A DNA stretch of 64,000 nt from a bacterium (GTDB lineage Bacteria > Planctomycetota > UBA1135 > UBA2386). The stretch spans positions 43,645-107,644 of the forward strand of contig JANSXC010000022.1 of NCBI GenBank assembly GCA_024743115.1, in the 5' to 3' direction. Every line of letters begins with the position of its first letter. The first letter of the stretch is position 1. The notes under the pieces were generated by a model, which did no database searches, had not been told where the DNA came from, and worked only from the letters and a program-made list of their open reading frames with translations. The translations under genes and the position numbers were made by a program. Positions 51,912 through 60,137 of this stretch are shown here, piece after piece.

Positions 51912-53000
51912 TCACGACACCAACCGCTGCACCACGGCCTCGATCTCAGGGCCGAGGTGATCGATGGTGAAGTTGGCAAGGCACCGTTCGCGCCCCGCCG
52001 CGCCATGGGCCGCGCGCAAGGCCGGATCCTCGAGGTAGCGCGCCAGCGCCACGGCGAGCGCTTCGGCATCGCCGGGGGGCACGACCGCCCCTGTCTCGCC
52101 GTCGAGAACGATCTCGCCGTTGCCACCCGCCGTCGAGACGACCTGCGGCAGCGCCGCGAAGCCGGCCTCGAGGCAGGCGTTGCAGAGACCCTCGTGAAAC
52201 GACGGCATCGTGAAGATGTCCGATGCCGCGTAGACATCGTGCACGGGCTTGACGGGGCCCGGCAGCAGCACGCGCTCGGCGAGCCCGTGTCGGGCCGCCT
52301 GCCCCGCCAGGCGCTCGCGTTCCGTGCCGCCACCGGCGAGCAGCAGAACAGCCGTCGGGAACCGTGCCGCGAGCCGCTGGAACGCATCGATCAGCACGTG
52401 CTGCCCCTTCCGCGGCCGCAGCACCCCGGCCAGGCTGATGACGAGCGCATCGCCGGCGATGCCGAGGCGGTCGCGCGCCGCCGCCTTGTCGTCCTGCAGG
52501 CCGGTCCACGGCGCGGGATCGATGCCGTCGTAGACGCGCGTGATCCGCTCGTCGGGCACGCCGCCCGCGCGCAGCCGGTTGCGAATCGCGTTACAGATCG
52601 CGATCGTGTGATCGACGAGTCGCACATAGCGCGCGCCGCCGAACAGCCCCGGGCGGATTGGGTAGTCGATGCGGCGGATCGTGAACTTCTTCGCCGCGTG
52701 GTTGCGCGCCACGAGACCCGCGTTGACGAGCGATCGCGGACACGCGTAGTGGATGACGTCGGGCTGCACGTCGCGCAGCACGCGCCGCACCTTCGTCCAG
52801 AGATCGGGGCGCCACCAGCGTCGCAACGGCGCCTCGGCGAACGGCACGCCAAGTTCGCGCGCAGTCGCCACGAACTTGCCGCCCGGCGCGAGCAGGAGGT
52901 GGTTGTCGTAGCCGGCCGCGAGGAAGTGCTCGAGGATCAGCCGCAGCTGCGTCTCACCGCCGGAGTAACCGGTCTCGGCAAGCACGTGCAGCAGCCGCAT
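51912..53000 (-). CDS. Glycosyltransferase family 4
   Basis: 362 residues. It has a GT-B fold. The N-terminal domain opens with MRLLHVLAETGYSGGETQLR (the GGE donor-side loop). The C-terminal GT4 part has SLAGVLRPRKGQHVLIDAFQ, LLLAGGGTERERL, DIFTMPSFHEGLCNACLEAG (the EGLxNxxLE motif that holds the nucleotide sugar) and GGNGEIVLDGETG. It probably transfers a sugar to LPS core or a similar glycan. It is the last gene of the minus-strand glycan cluster, 20 bases after the CgeB-like gene. Confidence 0.92.
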   Translation of the reverse strand: MRLLHVLAETGYSGGETQLRLILEHFLAAGYDNHLLLAPGGKFVATARELGVPFAEAPLRRWWRPDLWTKVRRVLRDVQPDVIHYACPRSLVNAGLVARNHAAKKFTIRRIDYPIRPGLFGGARYVRLVDHTIAICNAIRNRLRAGGVPDERITRVYDGIDPAPWTGLQDDKAAARDRLGIAGDALVISLAGVLRPRKGQHVLIDAFQRLAARFPTAVLLLAGGGTERERLAGQAARHGLAERVLLPGPVKPVHDVYAASDIFTMPSFHEGLCNACLEAGFAALPQVVSTAGGNGEIVLDGETGAVVPPGDAEALAVALARYLEDPALRAAHGAAGRERCLANFTIDHLGPEIEAVVQRLVS

Positions 53001-53020
53001 CGATGATGCCCGCCGGCGAC

Positions 53021-54220
53021 CTACGAGTCGCCCGTCTCGCGCCGGGGCGCAGACGAGGGCACGGCACCCGACTGCGAACTCGCGCCGGTCTCCGCCGACG
53101 CGCGGTCGCCCGCTGCCTGGTCACCGGCGACTGGCCGCTCGAGTTCGATCGGCTCAGGCGCGCCGTCGAGACCTTCGGCAGCCGCCGCGCCACGCGGCAG
53201 ACCGGTCTGCAGCCAGTGCATGACGCGCGCGACCCGGTGGAAGTAGCGATGGTGCTCCATCACCTCGGCGTGGCCGCTCGCAGCGATCCGCGCGCGATCG
53301 GCGTCGCGTTGCAGCCAGTCACCGATCTGCTCGATCGCTTCGTCCTCGTCGTGGTACCACGCGAGTTGCTCGCCGTCCTTGAACACGTTCTCCAGGCGCG
53401 GCACATAGTGCGTCAGGTGGAAACCACCACACGCGAGTGTCAGGAACGTCCGGTTGCTGAAGTAGTAGGTGTCCTCGTTGACCTCGTTGATCCCGAGCAC
53501 GATCCGGGACGAAGCGCAGACCCTGGCATACTCGCGGTTCTTGACCGCGCCACGAACCCGCAGCCGCCCGCGCAGGTGCGGCCAGCGGTTCCAGTGCATG
53601 CCGAATACCTCGGTATCGAACTGCTCGGCGATGCGCGCCAGGAACGATGCGCGCTGCCCCTTGCGACCCGGCCCGCCGATGAACGCGACATCGCGCTTCA
53701 TCGGCTGTGCGGGCGCAGGGCTGTGGAACCGTGGCGTGAACCCGCTCATGAGGAACGCCATGTTGTCGAGGCCCCGCTCACGCAGCCATGCGAACCGAGC
53801 CGGGTTACTCATGCAGACGATGTCCGCGAGCTCGAAGTAGTCGACGATCGAACCATCGAGCGACTCGAGCGCCTCCTCACACCAGATGACGATGCGGGCG
53901 TCACGCCGGAACTCCGACGCGAGCAGCGCCGGCAGATCGCGAAAGAACACGAAGACGGTGTCGGGCCGGAAGCGCTTGAACTCGGCCCGCGCCATGCGGA
54001 TCGCCCGGTCGGCACCGAACCATCGCCGCCAGGTCGTGAGGTTGCGCCACCTGACGTGCACACCTTGCTCGCGCAGCGCCTCGACGAGCGCTCCGGTGCA
54101 CCGCGTGCGTGACATGCTCTTCCCGTAGAACAGCACGCGCTTGACCGGCCCCAACCGAGCGGGGTCGCCGGCAGTACCGGCAGGTATCACGAACGCCGAC
54201 TCGGACGAGTCGTCACTCAT
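53021..54220 (-). CDS. CgeB-like glycosyltransferase
   Basis: About 399 residues from the ATG at 54220 (an ATG at 54241 is an alternative). It has a GT-B-type organisation: RVLFYGKSMSRTRCTGALVE near the N terminus, PDTVFVFFRDLPALL, ARIVIWCEEALESLDGS, then KRDVAFIGGPGRKGQRASFL and the C-terminal EVNEDTYYFSNRTFLTLACG, typical of the GT1 subgroup to which spore maturation protein CgeB belongs. The last 55 residues after the fold are Ala/Glu/Ser-rich. The start overlaps the upstream kinase-like gene by 8 bases. Confidence 0.85.
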   Translation of the reverse strand: MSDDSSESAFVIPAGTAGDPARLGPVKRVLFYGKSMSRTRCTGALVEALREQGVHVRWRNLTTWRRWFGADRAIRMARAEFKRFRPDTVFVFFRDLPALLASEFRRDARIVIWCEEALESLDGSIVDYFELADIVCMSNPARFAWLRERGLDNMAFLMSGFTPRFHSPAPAQPMKRDVAFIGGPGRKGQRASFLARIAEQFDTEVFGMHWNRWPHLRGRLRVRGAVKNREYARVCASSRIVLGINEVNEDTYYFSNRTFLTLACGGFHLTHYVPRLENVFKDGEQLAWYHDEDEAIEQIGDWLQRDADRARIAASGHAEVMEHHRYFHRVARVMHWLQTGLPRGAAAAEGLDGAPEPIELERPVAGDQAAGDRASAETGASSQSGAVPSSAPRRETGDS

Positions 54221-55277
54221 CTGGTTGTCGTGAGTCCCCATCCGTACCGCTCCCCGCTTGCTGCCGTAGCTGCATTTGCTGCAAGTGCCCATCGAGTTCC
54301 GCAACGCCTGACCTGGCGATCGCGAGTTCTCGCTCGAACCGTTCCTCTCTGCACGTTTGAGGAACATACAAGGCCCCACCACCGCCGAGCCACCACCACT
54401 TTCGGAAGAAAGCCCAGAACACGGGTGAACGAGAACCGAACATCGCGTGGACGCGCTGACCGATCCACGCGTCACGCAACTCGACACCGCGACCCTGCCG
54501 GTGCCAGTAACCCGGCGGCGCGACCGTGCGATGACGATGCTCGATCCCGGACCAGCGCACACGCCGCGTGAACTCAGTAGTTTCCCCGAGACAGCGCATC
54601 ACGCGCCGCCGCCAGAACGCCGTGCGTTCGCGAGCGGCGCGTTCCAGAACGGCCTCGGCCTCCGCGCTCGTGATGAGCCCACCCTCGACGGCCGCCGCAA
54701 CCCGGCTCGTGGGATGATCCCGCACGAGCCGTGCGGCGGCGGCAAGGCGGTGCACCGCGTCGTCGGCTGCCTTCCCGGCACTCGCGGATTGCAGATCCAG
54801 CACGGCCACGGAGCCATCCTGCAGCCGCACGAAGTTGTCGGCGTGCAGATCGCGATGCACGATCCCCGCCCGCAGGAGCCGCAGCGCGACCTCGGCCTGC
54901 TCAGCCAGACTCGGTGGCTCTCCGGCCAACGGGACGGGCAGCGCGCGCGTGACGAGCCACGACCGGTGCGGCAACCCGAAGCGGCGAGCCGCCCGCACGT
55001 CGACGACTTCGGGACACGGGATGCCGGCGGCCGCGACCCGGCCGAGCATCGCGGCCTCGTGCTGCGCGGGCAGGGCGCGCACGAGGTACCGCAGTCGGTC
55101 CTTCCGGCGCGGGAACGTCATCGTTTTCACGAACACGGCACCACGAGGCAACTCTCCGCGGTGAACGCTGCGAATCAGTCGACTCTGCACCTCGGACAAC
55201 TCCGCCGGCAGTGCCCCCGACCGCCGATAGTGCTCCCACCAATCCGCGAGCTGCTGCCGCTCGCCCAGCGAACTCAC
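54213..55277 (-). CDS. WaaP-type LPS core kinase
   Basis: 354 residues starting at the GTG at 55277, which overlaps the previous stop by GTGA. It has a small kinase fold of the LPS heptose/Kdo kinase superfamily: a beta lobe with PRGAVFVKTMTFPRRKDRLR carrying the ATP lysine, the catalytic loop GIVHRDLHADNFV (Asp and Asn of HRDxxxxN) and the metal-binding VAVLDLQSAS. The C-terminal 150 residues are basic and aromatic and may hold the acceptor or the membrane. It would phosphorylate an inner-core sugar. Position between two glycosyltransferases supports this. Confidence 0.88.
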   Translation of the reverse strand: MSSLGERQQLADWWEHYRRSGALPAELSEVQSRLIRSVHRGELPRGAVFVKTMTFPRRKDRLRYLVRALPAQHEAAMLGRVAAAGIPCPEVVDVRAARRFGLPHRSWLVTRALPVPLAGEPPSLAEQAEVALRLLRAGIVHRDLHADNFVRLQDGSVAVLDLQSASAGKAADDAVHRLAAAARLVRDHPTSRVAAAVEGGLITSAEAEAVLERAARERTAFWRRRVMRCLGETTEFTRRVRWSGIEHRHRTVAPPGYWHRQGRGVELRDAWIGQRVHAMFGSRSPVFWAFFRKWWWLGGGGALYVPQTCREERFERELAIARSGVAELDGHLQQMQLRQQAGSGTDGDSRQPDE

Positions 55278-56440
55278 AGCGGGCCCTCGAGCAGCCGTTC
55301 GTAGAGTTCCGCGGTAACCGCAGCAGCGTGCGCGGGGTTCATCTCGGTGCGCGCGACCCGCAGCGCCGCGGCACCGCGCGCGGCACGCAGGTCGTCGTCC
55401 TGCAGGAGTGCGATGAGTTCTCCCGCCATCTCTTCGGCCGATTCCGGACACGCGCGACCCGGCAGCTCGTCCGGTCGCCGCGGCGCGAGCAGGGCCGGCA
55501 GGATACCGCGATCCGTCGCCACGACCGGCAGCCCGAACGCCATCGCATCGGTCACGGCCCGACAGGTGCCATCACTGCCCGGCACGAGGAACAGGAACGC
55601 ATCGAGCGCACGCAGCGCGGCGTCGTAGTCCGGGCCACGCTGGTAGCCCGGCAGCACGACATGACGCCCGAGCCCCAGCCGGGCGATCGGCTCGGTGACG
55701 TGCGCCTTCGTATCCTCGTCGTTGCCCCGACCGAGCAGTACGAACCGTGCCGCGGGCACGGCGTCGACGACGCGGCGCGCGATCTCCCACAGCAGCTCGA
55801 AGCGCCGGTGCGGCTGAATGCGCGCGGTGATCCCGACGATCTTGTGCGAAGCATCCAGTCCGAACTTCGCGCGCGCATCCGGCCCCTCGAGCACGCGCGG
55901 CTCGGTCACCGGATCGAGGTAGCGGACCTGGTTGCCGTTCATGCCGAAGCGCTGACGCACACCATCCCGCGCGGCCGGGGTCGGCGCGAGAACCACACCC
56001 GTGCGCCGAAACGCGAAGCGTTCGCGCCAACCGCGCGGCGGCGCCTCGGGGTCGTACAGCGTGCGGACGATCCGCGGCGGCTCAGCGAGCCGCCGGCTCG
56101 CGAGCGCGGCGAGAAAGTGATCGCCCGGCAGATGGCAATGAACGATCGCGATGCGCTCGCGTTCGAGCAGCGTGCGCAACCGCCCGGTATCGCGCAACAG
56201 CGACGGAACATGGAAGTGCTTGCGCAACTGCAACCCCGTGAGCACCGGCAGCCGCCAGCGGAACAGCTGATCCGCCACGTCGTGCCGATTGCCGGAGTGC
56301 ACGAAAGCCGCCTGCGCGAACGCCACGTCGAGCCCGCGTTGCCGCAACCGCGCCGCGGCCCGAATCGCCGGATCGGCGGGCCCCGTCCACTTGTAGTTGG
56401 CGAACAGGTGCAGGATTCGCGCGTCCGCGAGCCGGATCAT
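55274..56440 (-). CDS. Glycosyltransferase family 4
   Basis: 388 residues from the ATG at 56440, which overlaps the upstream stop by ATGA. Its GT-B features are ARILHLFANYKWTGPADPAI, then IVHCHLPGDHFLAALASRRL, the second-domain start KIVGITARIQPHRRFELLWE, FVLLGRGNDEDTK, LPGYQRGPDYDAALRALDAF and FLVPGSDGTCRAVTDAMAFG, where the usual E-G-x-x-x-x-x-E is G-T-C-R-A-V-T-D. Likely assembles LPS core or another surface glycan with its neighbours. Confidence 0.9.
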   Translation of the reverse strand: MIRLADARILHLFANYKWTGPADPAIRAAARLRQRGLDVAFAQAAFVHSGNRHDVADQLFRWRLPVLTGLQLRKHFHVPSLLRDTGRLRTLLERERIAIVHCHLPGDHFLAALASRRLAEPPRIVRTLYDPEAPPRGWRERFAFRRTGVVLAPTPAARDGVRQRFGMNGNQVRYLDPVTEPRVLEGPDARAKFGLDASHKIVGITARIQPHRRFELLWEIARRVVDAVPAARFVLLGRGNDEDTKAHVTEPIARLGLGRHVVLPGYQRGPDYDAALRALDAFLFLVPGSDGTCRAVTDAMAFGLPVVATDRGILPALLAPRRPDELPGRACPESAEEMAGELIALLQDDDLRAARGAAALRVARTEMNPAHAAAVTAELYERLLEGPL

Positions 56441-57225
56441 GCCGCACGCTCCGAACCCGGGCGCGGCTGCCACAACAGCCGCCAGTACTTCTTCCAATCC
56501 GTGTATGCCGCCATCGCCGCCACGACGAAACCGCGCCAACCGTCGAGGAACCCGCGCTTCAGCACGAGGCTCTTTACGAACACGGCCGGCGGCCGGACGA
56601 GCAGATCGAACGGATTGGTGCGCCGGCCCTCCGCGGCCATCGTTTCCGCGGCGAGCCGCGTAAACGAGTCGATCGTGCGCAGGTGATGCGCGAAGTCACG
56701 GTAGCTCAGGTGCTCGATCCCTTCCGCGAGTCGGACGGGCGCCGTACCGGCCCGCAGCTCGACGCGCTCGTGGAGGTTGCGGCCGCCCCACCGCGCCTGC
56801 CGGCGGTCGAACAGCCGCACCTTGCGGTCGGGCCAGAACAGCCCCCGGCGCAGGATCCGCCCGAGGTAGTGATTGAGGCGCGGGGTCTCGTAGGCGACCT
56901 CCGTCAGCCCGGCTCCCGCGAGTTGGCGAAGCCGCTCCTGCAACTCCGGGGTGGCCCGTTCGTCGGCGTCGAGGCAGAACACCCAGTCGTGCTCGCACTG
57001 CTCGACCGCGAACTGTTTCTGGTCGCGATAGCCCGGAAACGGGTGGTTGCTGATCACGCGCGCACCGTGCTCGGCCGCGAGCTCCGCGGTGCCGTCCGTG
57101 CTGCCGCTGTCGACGACGACCACCTCGTCGCAGAACCCGAGCGATCGCACGCAATCGACGATCCGGTCGGCTTCCTGATAGCAGATCACGCAGCCGCTGA
57201 TCGGCGTGCGAGGCTGCTCACTCAT
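56437..57225 (-). CDS. Glycosyltransferase family 2 (WaaE/KdtX-like)
   Basis: 262 residues from the ATG at 57225. GT-A fold features: ISGCVICYQEADRIVDCVRS, EVVVVDSGSTDGTAELA, the DQKQFAVEQCEHDWVFCLDA segment with the D-x-D motif (DAD), and RNLHERVEL. The C-terminal half has a helical, membrane-proximal segment LVRPPAVFVKSLVLKRGFLD, typical of the WaaE/KdtX group that glycosylates LPS inner core. It overlaps the preceding gene by 8 bases and the next by 4. Confidence 0.92.
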   Translation of the reverse strand: MSEQPRTPISGCVICYQEADRIVDCVRSLGFCDEVVVVDSGSTDGTAELAAEHGARVISNHPFPGYRDQKQFAVEQCEHDWVFCLDADERATPELQERLRQLAGAGLTEVAYETPRLNHYLGRILRRGLFWPDRKVRLFDRRQARWGGRNLHERVELRAGTAPVRLAEGIEHLSYRDFAHHLRTIDSFTRLAAETMAAEGRRTNPFDLLVRPPAVFVKSLVLKRGFLDGWRGFVVAAMAAYTDWKKYWRLLWQPRPGSERAA

Positions 57226-57712
57226 CCCCCGCCTCGGCTTCGGCGCCGGCTCCGGCATCGGGTTCGCCCCCGCCCCGTTCCGCGGTGCCCCGTTCCGCGG
57301 TGCCCCGTTCCGCGGTTCCCCGTTCCGCGCTTCCCCGTTCCGCGCTTCCCCGTGCGCTGGCATCCGGAGCGCCAGCAGGCCACTCCGGCGGCAGGGCCGC
57401 GTCGTCGGGCGCGTCGGACATCATGCGAACCTGGATGCGCTCGAGGGCGTCCTGGATCTCGATGAGCCGTCGCCCCCAATCCTGAAGCCGACCGTCCTGT
57501 TCGACCGCCGCGGCGGCGGCCTTCATCACCCGATGACGCTCCTCCTGCGACAGCCCGAGCTTCTCGTGCAACAGGTACTGGTTGCTGTAACCAAGCACCT
57601 GGTTCCAGCGCAGCAGCTCGAGCACCTGACCGAGCAGCTCGACGAGCTGCAGCTCGGCTTCGGTGAGCCCCATCTGCCGGGCCTTCTGCTTGCGCTTGCG
57701 ATTGCTGACCAC
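57218..57712 (-). CDS. Small helical protein with a pentapeptide-repeat tail, first gene of the glycan cluster
   Basis: About 164 residues from a GTG at 57712; an ATG at 57673 is equally possible. The conserved-looking part is helical: QMGLTEAELQLVELLGQVLE, then NQVLGYSNQYLLHEKLGLSQ, then WGRRLIEIQDALERIQVRMM. After residue 110 it becomes a low-complexity tail built from A-E-R-G-[ST] units encoded by a 15-bp repeat. I do not recognise the family. Its stop overlaps the glycosyltransferase start by 8 bases, so it is likely translated with the cluster. Confidence 0.6.
   Translation of the reverse strand: MVSNRKRKQKARQMGLTEAELQLVELLGQVLELLRWNQVLGYSNQYLLHEKLGLSQEERHRVMKAAAAAVEQDGRLQDWGRRLIEIQDALERIQVRMMSDAPDDAALPPEWPAGAPDASARGSAERGSAERGTAERGTAERGTAERGGGEPDAGAGAEAEAGDE
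57273..57347. repeat. 15-bp tandem repeat encoding AERG(S/T) units
   Basis: Five contiguous units of CCCCGTTCCGCGGTG or close variants (57273, 57288, 57303, 57318, 57333). The first two are identical, and the last two share a variant with GCTT at the end. A sixth degenerate copy follows. The unit length is a multiple of three, so copy-number change alters protein length without a frameshift. Confidence 0.92.
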
Positions 57713-57891
57713 GAATTGCGGCAGGTGACGGTGTTCTCCCGGCGGCGAGCCCACTGTGGCACCGCGAATCGCCGTGGCAGCCTGCAGGTTACGGGACGTT
57801 CCAGGCGCTGCGAGCCGAAATCGCCGCGCGGCCGGCGCGTTTTCGGTGACCCGGCCCACGCGCCGACGCGCGCCGGAGATAGCCTGCCGCC

Positions 57892-58707
57892 ATGGCCAAT
57901 CCACCGCCGATCGACGAGCGTTCCGACCTGCCGGGCCTGCAGCGCCTGCTGGCCACCGTCGCGGCACTGCGCGCCCCCGATGGCTGTCCATGGGACCGCA
58001 AACAGACGACGGACTCGATGGCGCCGCACCTGCTCGAGGAGGCCTTCGAGACCGCGGACGCTCTGCGCCGGAACGTCGATGGCGAAGCTGCCGAAGAGCT
58101 CGGTGACGTACTCGTCAACGTCGCGATGATCTGCCAGATCGCGGGTGAAGCGGGGCGGTTCGGTGCTGACGCGATCGCCGCAGCCGCGGCGGAGAAGCTG
58201 ATCCGCCGCCACCCGCACGTGTTCGGCCCCGACGCCGATCGGGTCGACGGTGCCGAGGCGGCCTACGGCAGCTGGGAACGCATGAAGCAGCAGGAGCGCG
58301 GAGCTGCCGACGCCGAGGCGTCACGCAGCGTGCTCGCGGGTGTCCCGGCCGCACTTCCGGCACTGCTGCGCGCGTTCCGGATCGGCGAAAAGGCGAGTCG
58401 CACCGGCTTCGACTGGCCGGATCGCAGCGGGCCGCGCGCCAAGCTCGACGAGGAGATCGCGGAACTCGACGAAGCGGTCGCCACGGGCGATCCTGCGGCC
58501 GTTCGCGCCGAACTCGGCGACGTGCTCTTCAGCATCTGCAACCTCGCGCGTCACCTCGGCGTGAATCCGGAGGTCGCGCTCGCGGACACCTGCGACGAGT
58601 TCCAGCGGCGCTTCACGGCCATCGAATCCGAGTTCGATCACGACCTTCGCGGCCGCAGCCTCGATGAACTCGAAGCGGCGTGGCAACGCGCCAAACCGCA
58701 AGCCTGA
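57892..58707 (+). CDS. mazG: Nucleoside triphosphate pyrophosphohydrolase MazG
   Basis: 271 residues with the two tandem MazG domains of the full-length enzyme. Domain 1 has CPWDRKQTTDSMAPHLLEEA and AAEELGDVLVNVAMI (the E-x-x-E and E-x-x-D metal site). Domain 2 has KLDEEIAELDEAVATGD and RAELGDVLFSICNLARHLG. The spacing FDWPD between them is conserved. It hydrolyses NTPs and dNTPs, including damaged ones, to monophosphates. It is divergent from the glycan cluster. Confidence 0.95.
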   Translation: MANPPPIDERSDLPGLQRLLATVAALRAPDGCPWDRKQTTDSMAPHLLEEAFETADALRRNVDGEAAEELGDVLVNVAMICQIAGEAGRFGADAIAAAAAEKLIRRHPHVFGPDADRVDGAEAAYGSWERMKQQERGAADAEASRSVLAGVPAALPALLRAFRIGEKASRTGFDWPDRSGPRAKLDEEIAELDEAVATGDPAAVRAELGDVLFSICNLARHLGVNPEVALADTCDEFQRRFTAIESEFDHDLRGRSLDELEAAWQRAKPQA

Positions 58708-59081
58708 AAGACGCCCCGCCGCGGGCCGTCGGCTCGCCGACGGCGGATCGACGGCGACCCGTCACGGGATTCCGTCGATCGCTCGAAACGACCCTCGAGC
58801 GCGCCCGAGAGGGAGCTTCCACGAACCCATAAAGCACTACGCGAGCGAATCTTGCGTCGATGATCGAAAAATCGACACCGATCGCCCGAGACGGCACGGG
58901 TTGTGCTTCTAGATGGGCGGTGGAAAGAAACGCCTGGGCATGGGCCCAGTGGCAGGGATTGGCCCTGGTGCGGAGTGGTGCCGCGCCAGGGCCGCTTTTT
59001 TTCCCTCGGACCGCTCGGCACTCCACAGGCGGAGGCGCCCCCGCCACGCAGAGCAGGTCGCTCCAGGCGGACCCGGTCTCC
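58708..59081 (+). other. 374-base gene-free interval with two hairpins and a candidate small RNA
   Basis: No convincing coding region. Just after mazG, GCCGTCGGC/GCCGACGGC (58725-58744) forms a 9-bp stem. Further on lies a hairpin around GCCTGGGC-ATG-GGCCCAGTGGC (58932-58950) and then a strong terminator (58961-59002). The block 58860-59002 could be a short structured plus-strand RNA ending in that terminator, or simply the 3' end of the mazG transcript. Confidence 0.4.
58961..59002 (+). terminator. Rho-independent terminator
   Basis: GGCCCTGGTGCGG (58961-58973) pairs with CCGCGCCAGGGCC (58981-58993) over 13 bp with one G-T wobble, loop AGTGGTG, then GC and seven T (58996-59002). It is a textbook plus-strand terminator. 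It lies 250 bases after mazG and in front of the convergent nickel permease gene. Confidence 0.88.
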
Positions 59082-59789
59082 CTACGCAGAGCCGGGCCAG
59101 GTCGTGATGACCCAGAACACCCCGACGCCAACGCCCGCCACCGAACTGGCGTACATCATGCCCTTGAGCCGCCAGGCGGAGCCGCTCGCGAGCCGGCCGA
59201 GCCCGAGGCCGAACAACCCCATCGAAGCGACGGCCGCCACGAAGTAGCAGGCCAGATAGAGCACGGCCCAGCCCGTCGGCAGCGCCAACGCGGGCATCAC
59301 GGTAAGCAGGTGGCCGGTGCCGGCGGCGCCGTGCACGAAACCCATGCCGAGCCCGAGGTGACCGTGGCGATGCGGCCCCTCGGCCTTCGGCGAGTGCGCT
59401 TCCCCTACCGTGTGGACGTGCACGTGGCGATGCCGCGAACCGTCATGATCGTGCTCGTGGCTGTGGATGACCGTTCGCGTCGCCGCGCGGAACGCCCAGA
59501 GGCCGAGCCCGATCAGCAGAAAACCGACGAGGAACTCGGACCATTCCGAGAGCGCCGCGACATCGAACGTGTCCTGCACGACGAGCGCGAGGCCACCCAG
59601 CAATGCCGCGCCCAGACCGTGACCGAGACCCCACAGCAGACCGACCCGCAGCCCGCGGCGCGGCTCCTTCGCGGCGATTGGCGCGACGGCCGCAAGGTGG
59701 TCGGGTCCGAGGACCACGTGCAGACTGCCGGCCGCGAGGCCGAACCCGATGACGGCGAGAGTCGAATCGGCGACGAAGGTGGAATCCAT
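59082..59789 (-). CDS. Nickel/cobalt permease (UreH/HupE/NicO-like) linked to Ni-SOD
   Basis: 235 residues with about six transmembrane helices. The first holds SLHVVLGPDHLAAVAPIAAK, the H-x-x-x-x-x-DH metal site of this transporter class. A cytoplasmic His-rich loop (HSHEHDHDGSRHRHVHVH) probably buffers metal. The pattern continues with LGLGMGFVHGAAGTGHLLTV. It is the third gene after sodN and sodX (18 bases after the latter), and such a permease is commonly paired with nickel SOD, so it likely supplies the nickel. Confidence 0.88.
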   Translation of the reverse strand: MDSTFVADSTLAVIGFGLAAGSLHVVLGPDHLAAVAPIAAKEPRRGLRVGLLWGLGHGLGAALLGGLALVVQDTFDVAALSEWSEFLVGFLLIGLGLWAFRAATRTVIHSHEHDHDGSRHRHVHVHTVGEAHSPKAEGPHRHGHLGLGMGFVHGAAGTGHLLTVMPALALPTGWAVLYLACYFVAAVASMGLFGLGLGRLASGSAWRLKGMMYASSVAGVGVGVFWVITTWPGSA

Positions 59790-59807
59790 GGACAGGTTGC
59801 TCGAGGT

Positions 59808-60122
59808 TCAGTTCTCGACGACGGTGCCGATCACGAGGTCACGCGGAAATGCACCCAGGGTGCGACTGTCGGTGCTCGCTGCCGGATTGTCGCCGGCGAG
59901 GACGAGGCGATCGCGGGCATCGACGGACTGCACGCGCTTGATGACGAGCGTCGACCGCCGAAACGGATGCCGACAGACGACGATGTCACCGATCTCCGGC
60001 TGCCGCCCGACCGCGGCCAGGACGTGAGCGCCCGGTGCGAGCGCCGGCAGCATCGAATCGCCGACGATCTCGAACCGCCGCAACTCGGCCGGCTGTTCGG
60101 GCCGCGCCACGACGGTTCGCAC
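59808..60122 (-). CDS. sodX: Ni-SOD maturation peptidase (SodX, S26-like)
   Basis: 104 residues from a GTG at 60122, 15 bases after the sodN stop. A small signal-peptidase-like enzyme: catalytic Ser23 in EIVGDSMLPALAPGA and Lys62 in LVIKRVQS, the Ser-Lys dyad of the S24/S26 clan. A C-terminal LVLAGDNPAASTDSRTLGA is the GDN motif. In Ni-SOD systems this protease removes the N-terminal pro-segment so that His1 becomes free to bind nickel. Confidence 0.93.
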   Translation of the reverse strand: MRTVVARPEQPAELRRFEIVGDSMLPALAPGAHVLAAVGRQPEIGDIVVCRHPFRRSTLVIKRVQSVDARDRLVLAGDNPAASTDSRTLGAFPRDLVIGTVVEN

Positions 60123-60137
60123 GCCAGTGAGTCCGGT

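Noticed and set aside
58913-59107. Small plus-strand ORF starting MGGGKKRLGMG
   Set aside because: It runs straight through the strong terminator at 58961-59002 and becomes Arg-rich beyond it. No ribosome binding site was seen.
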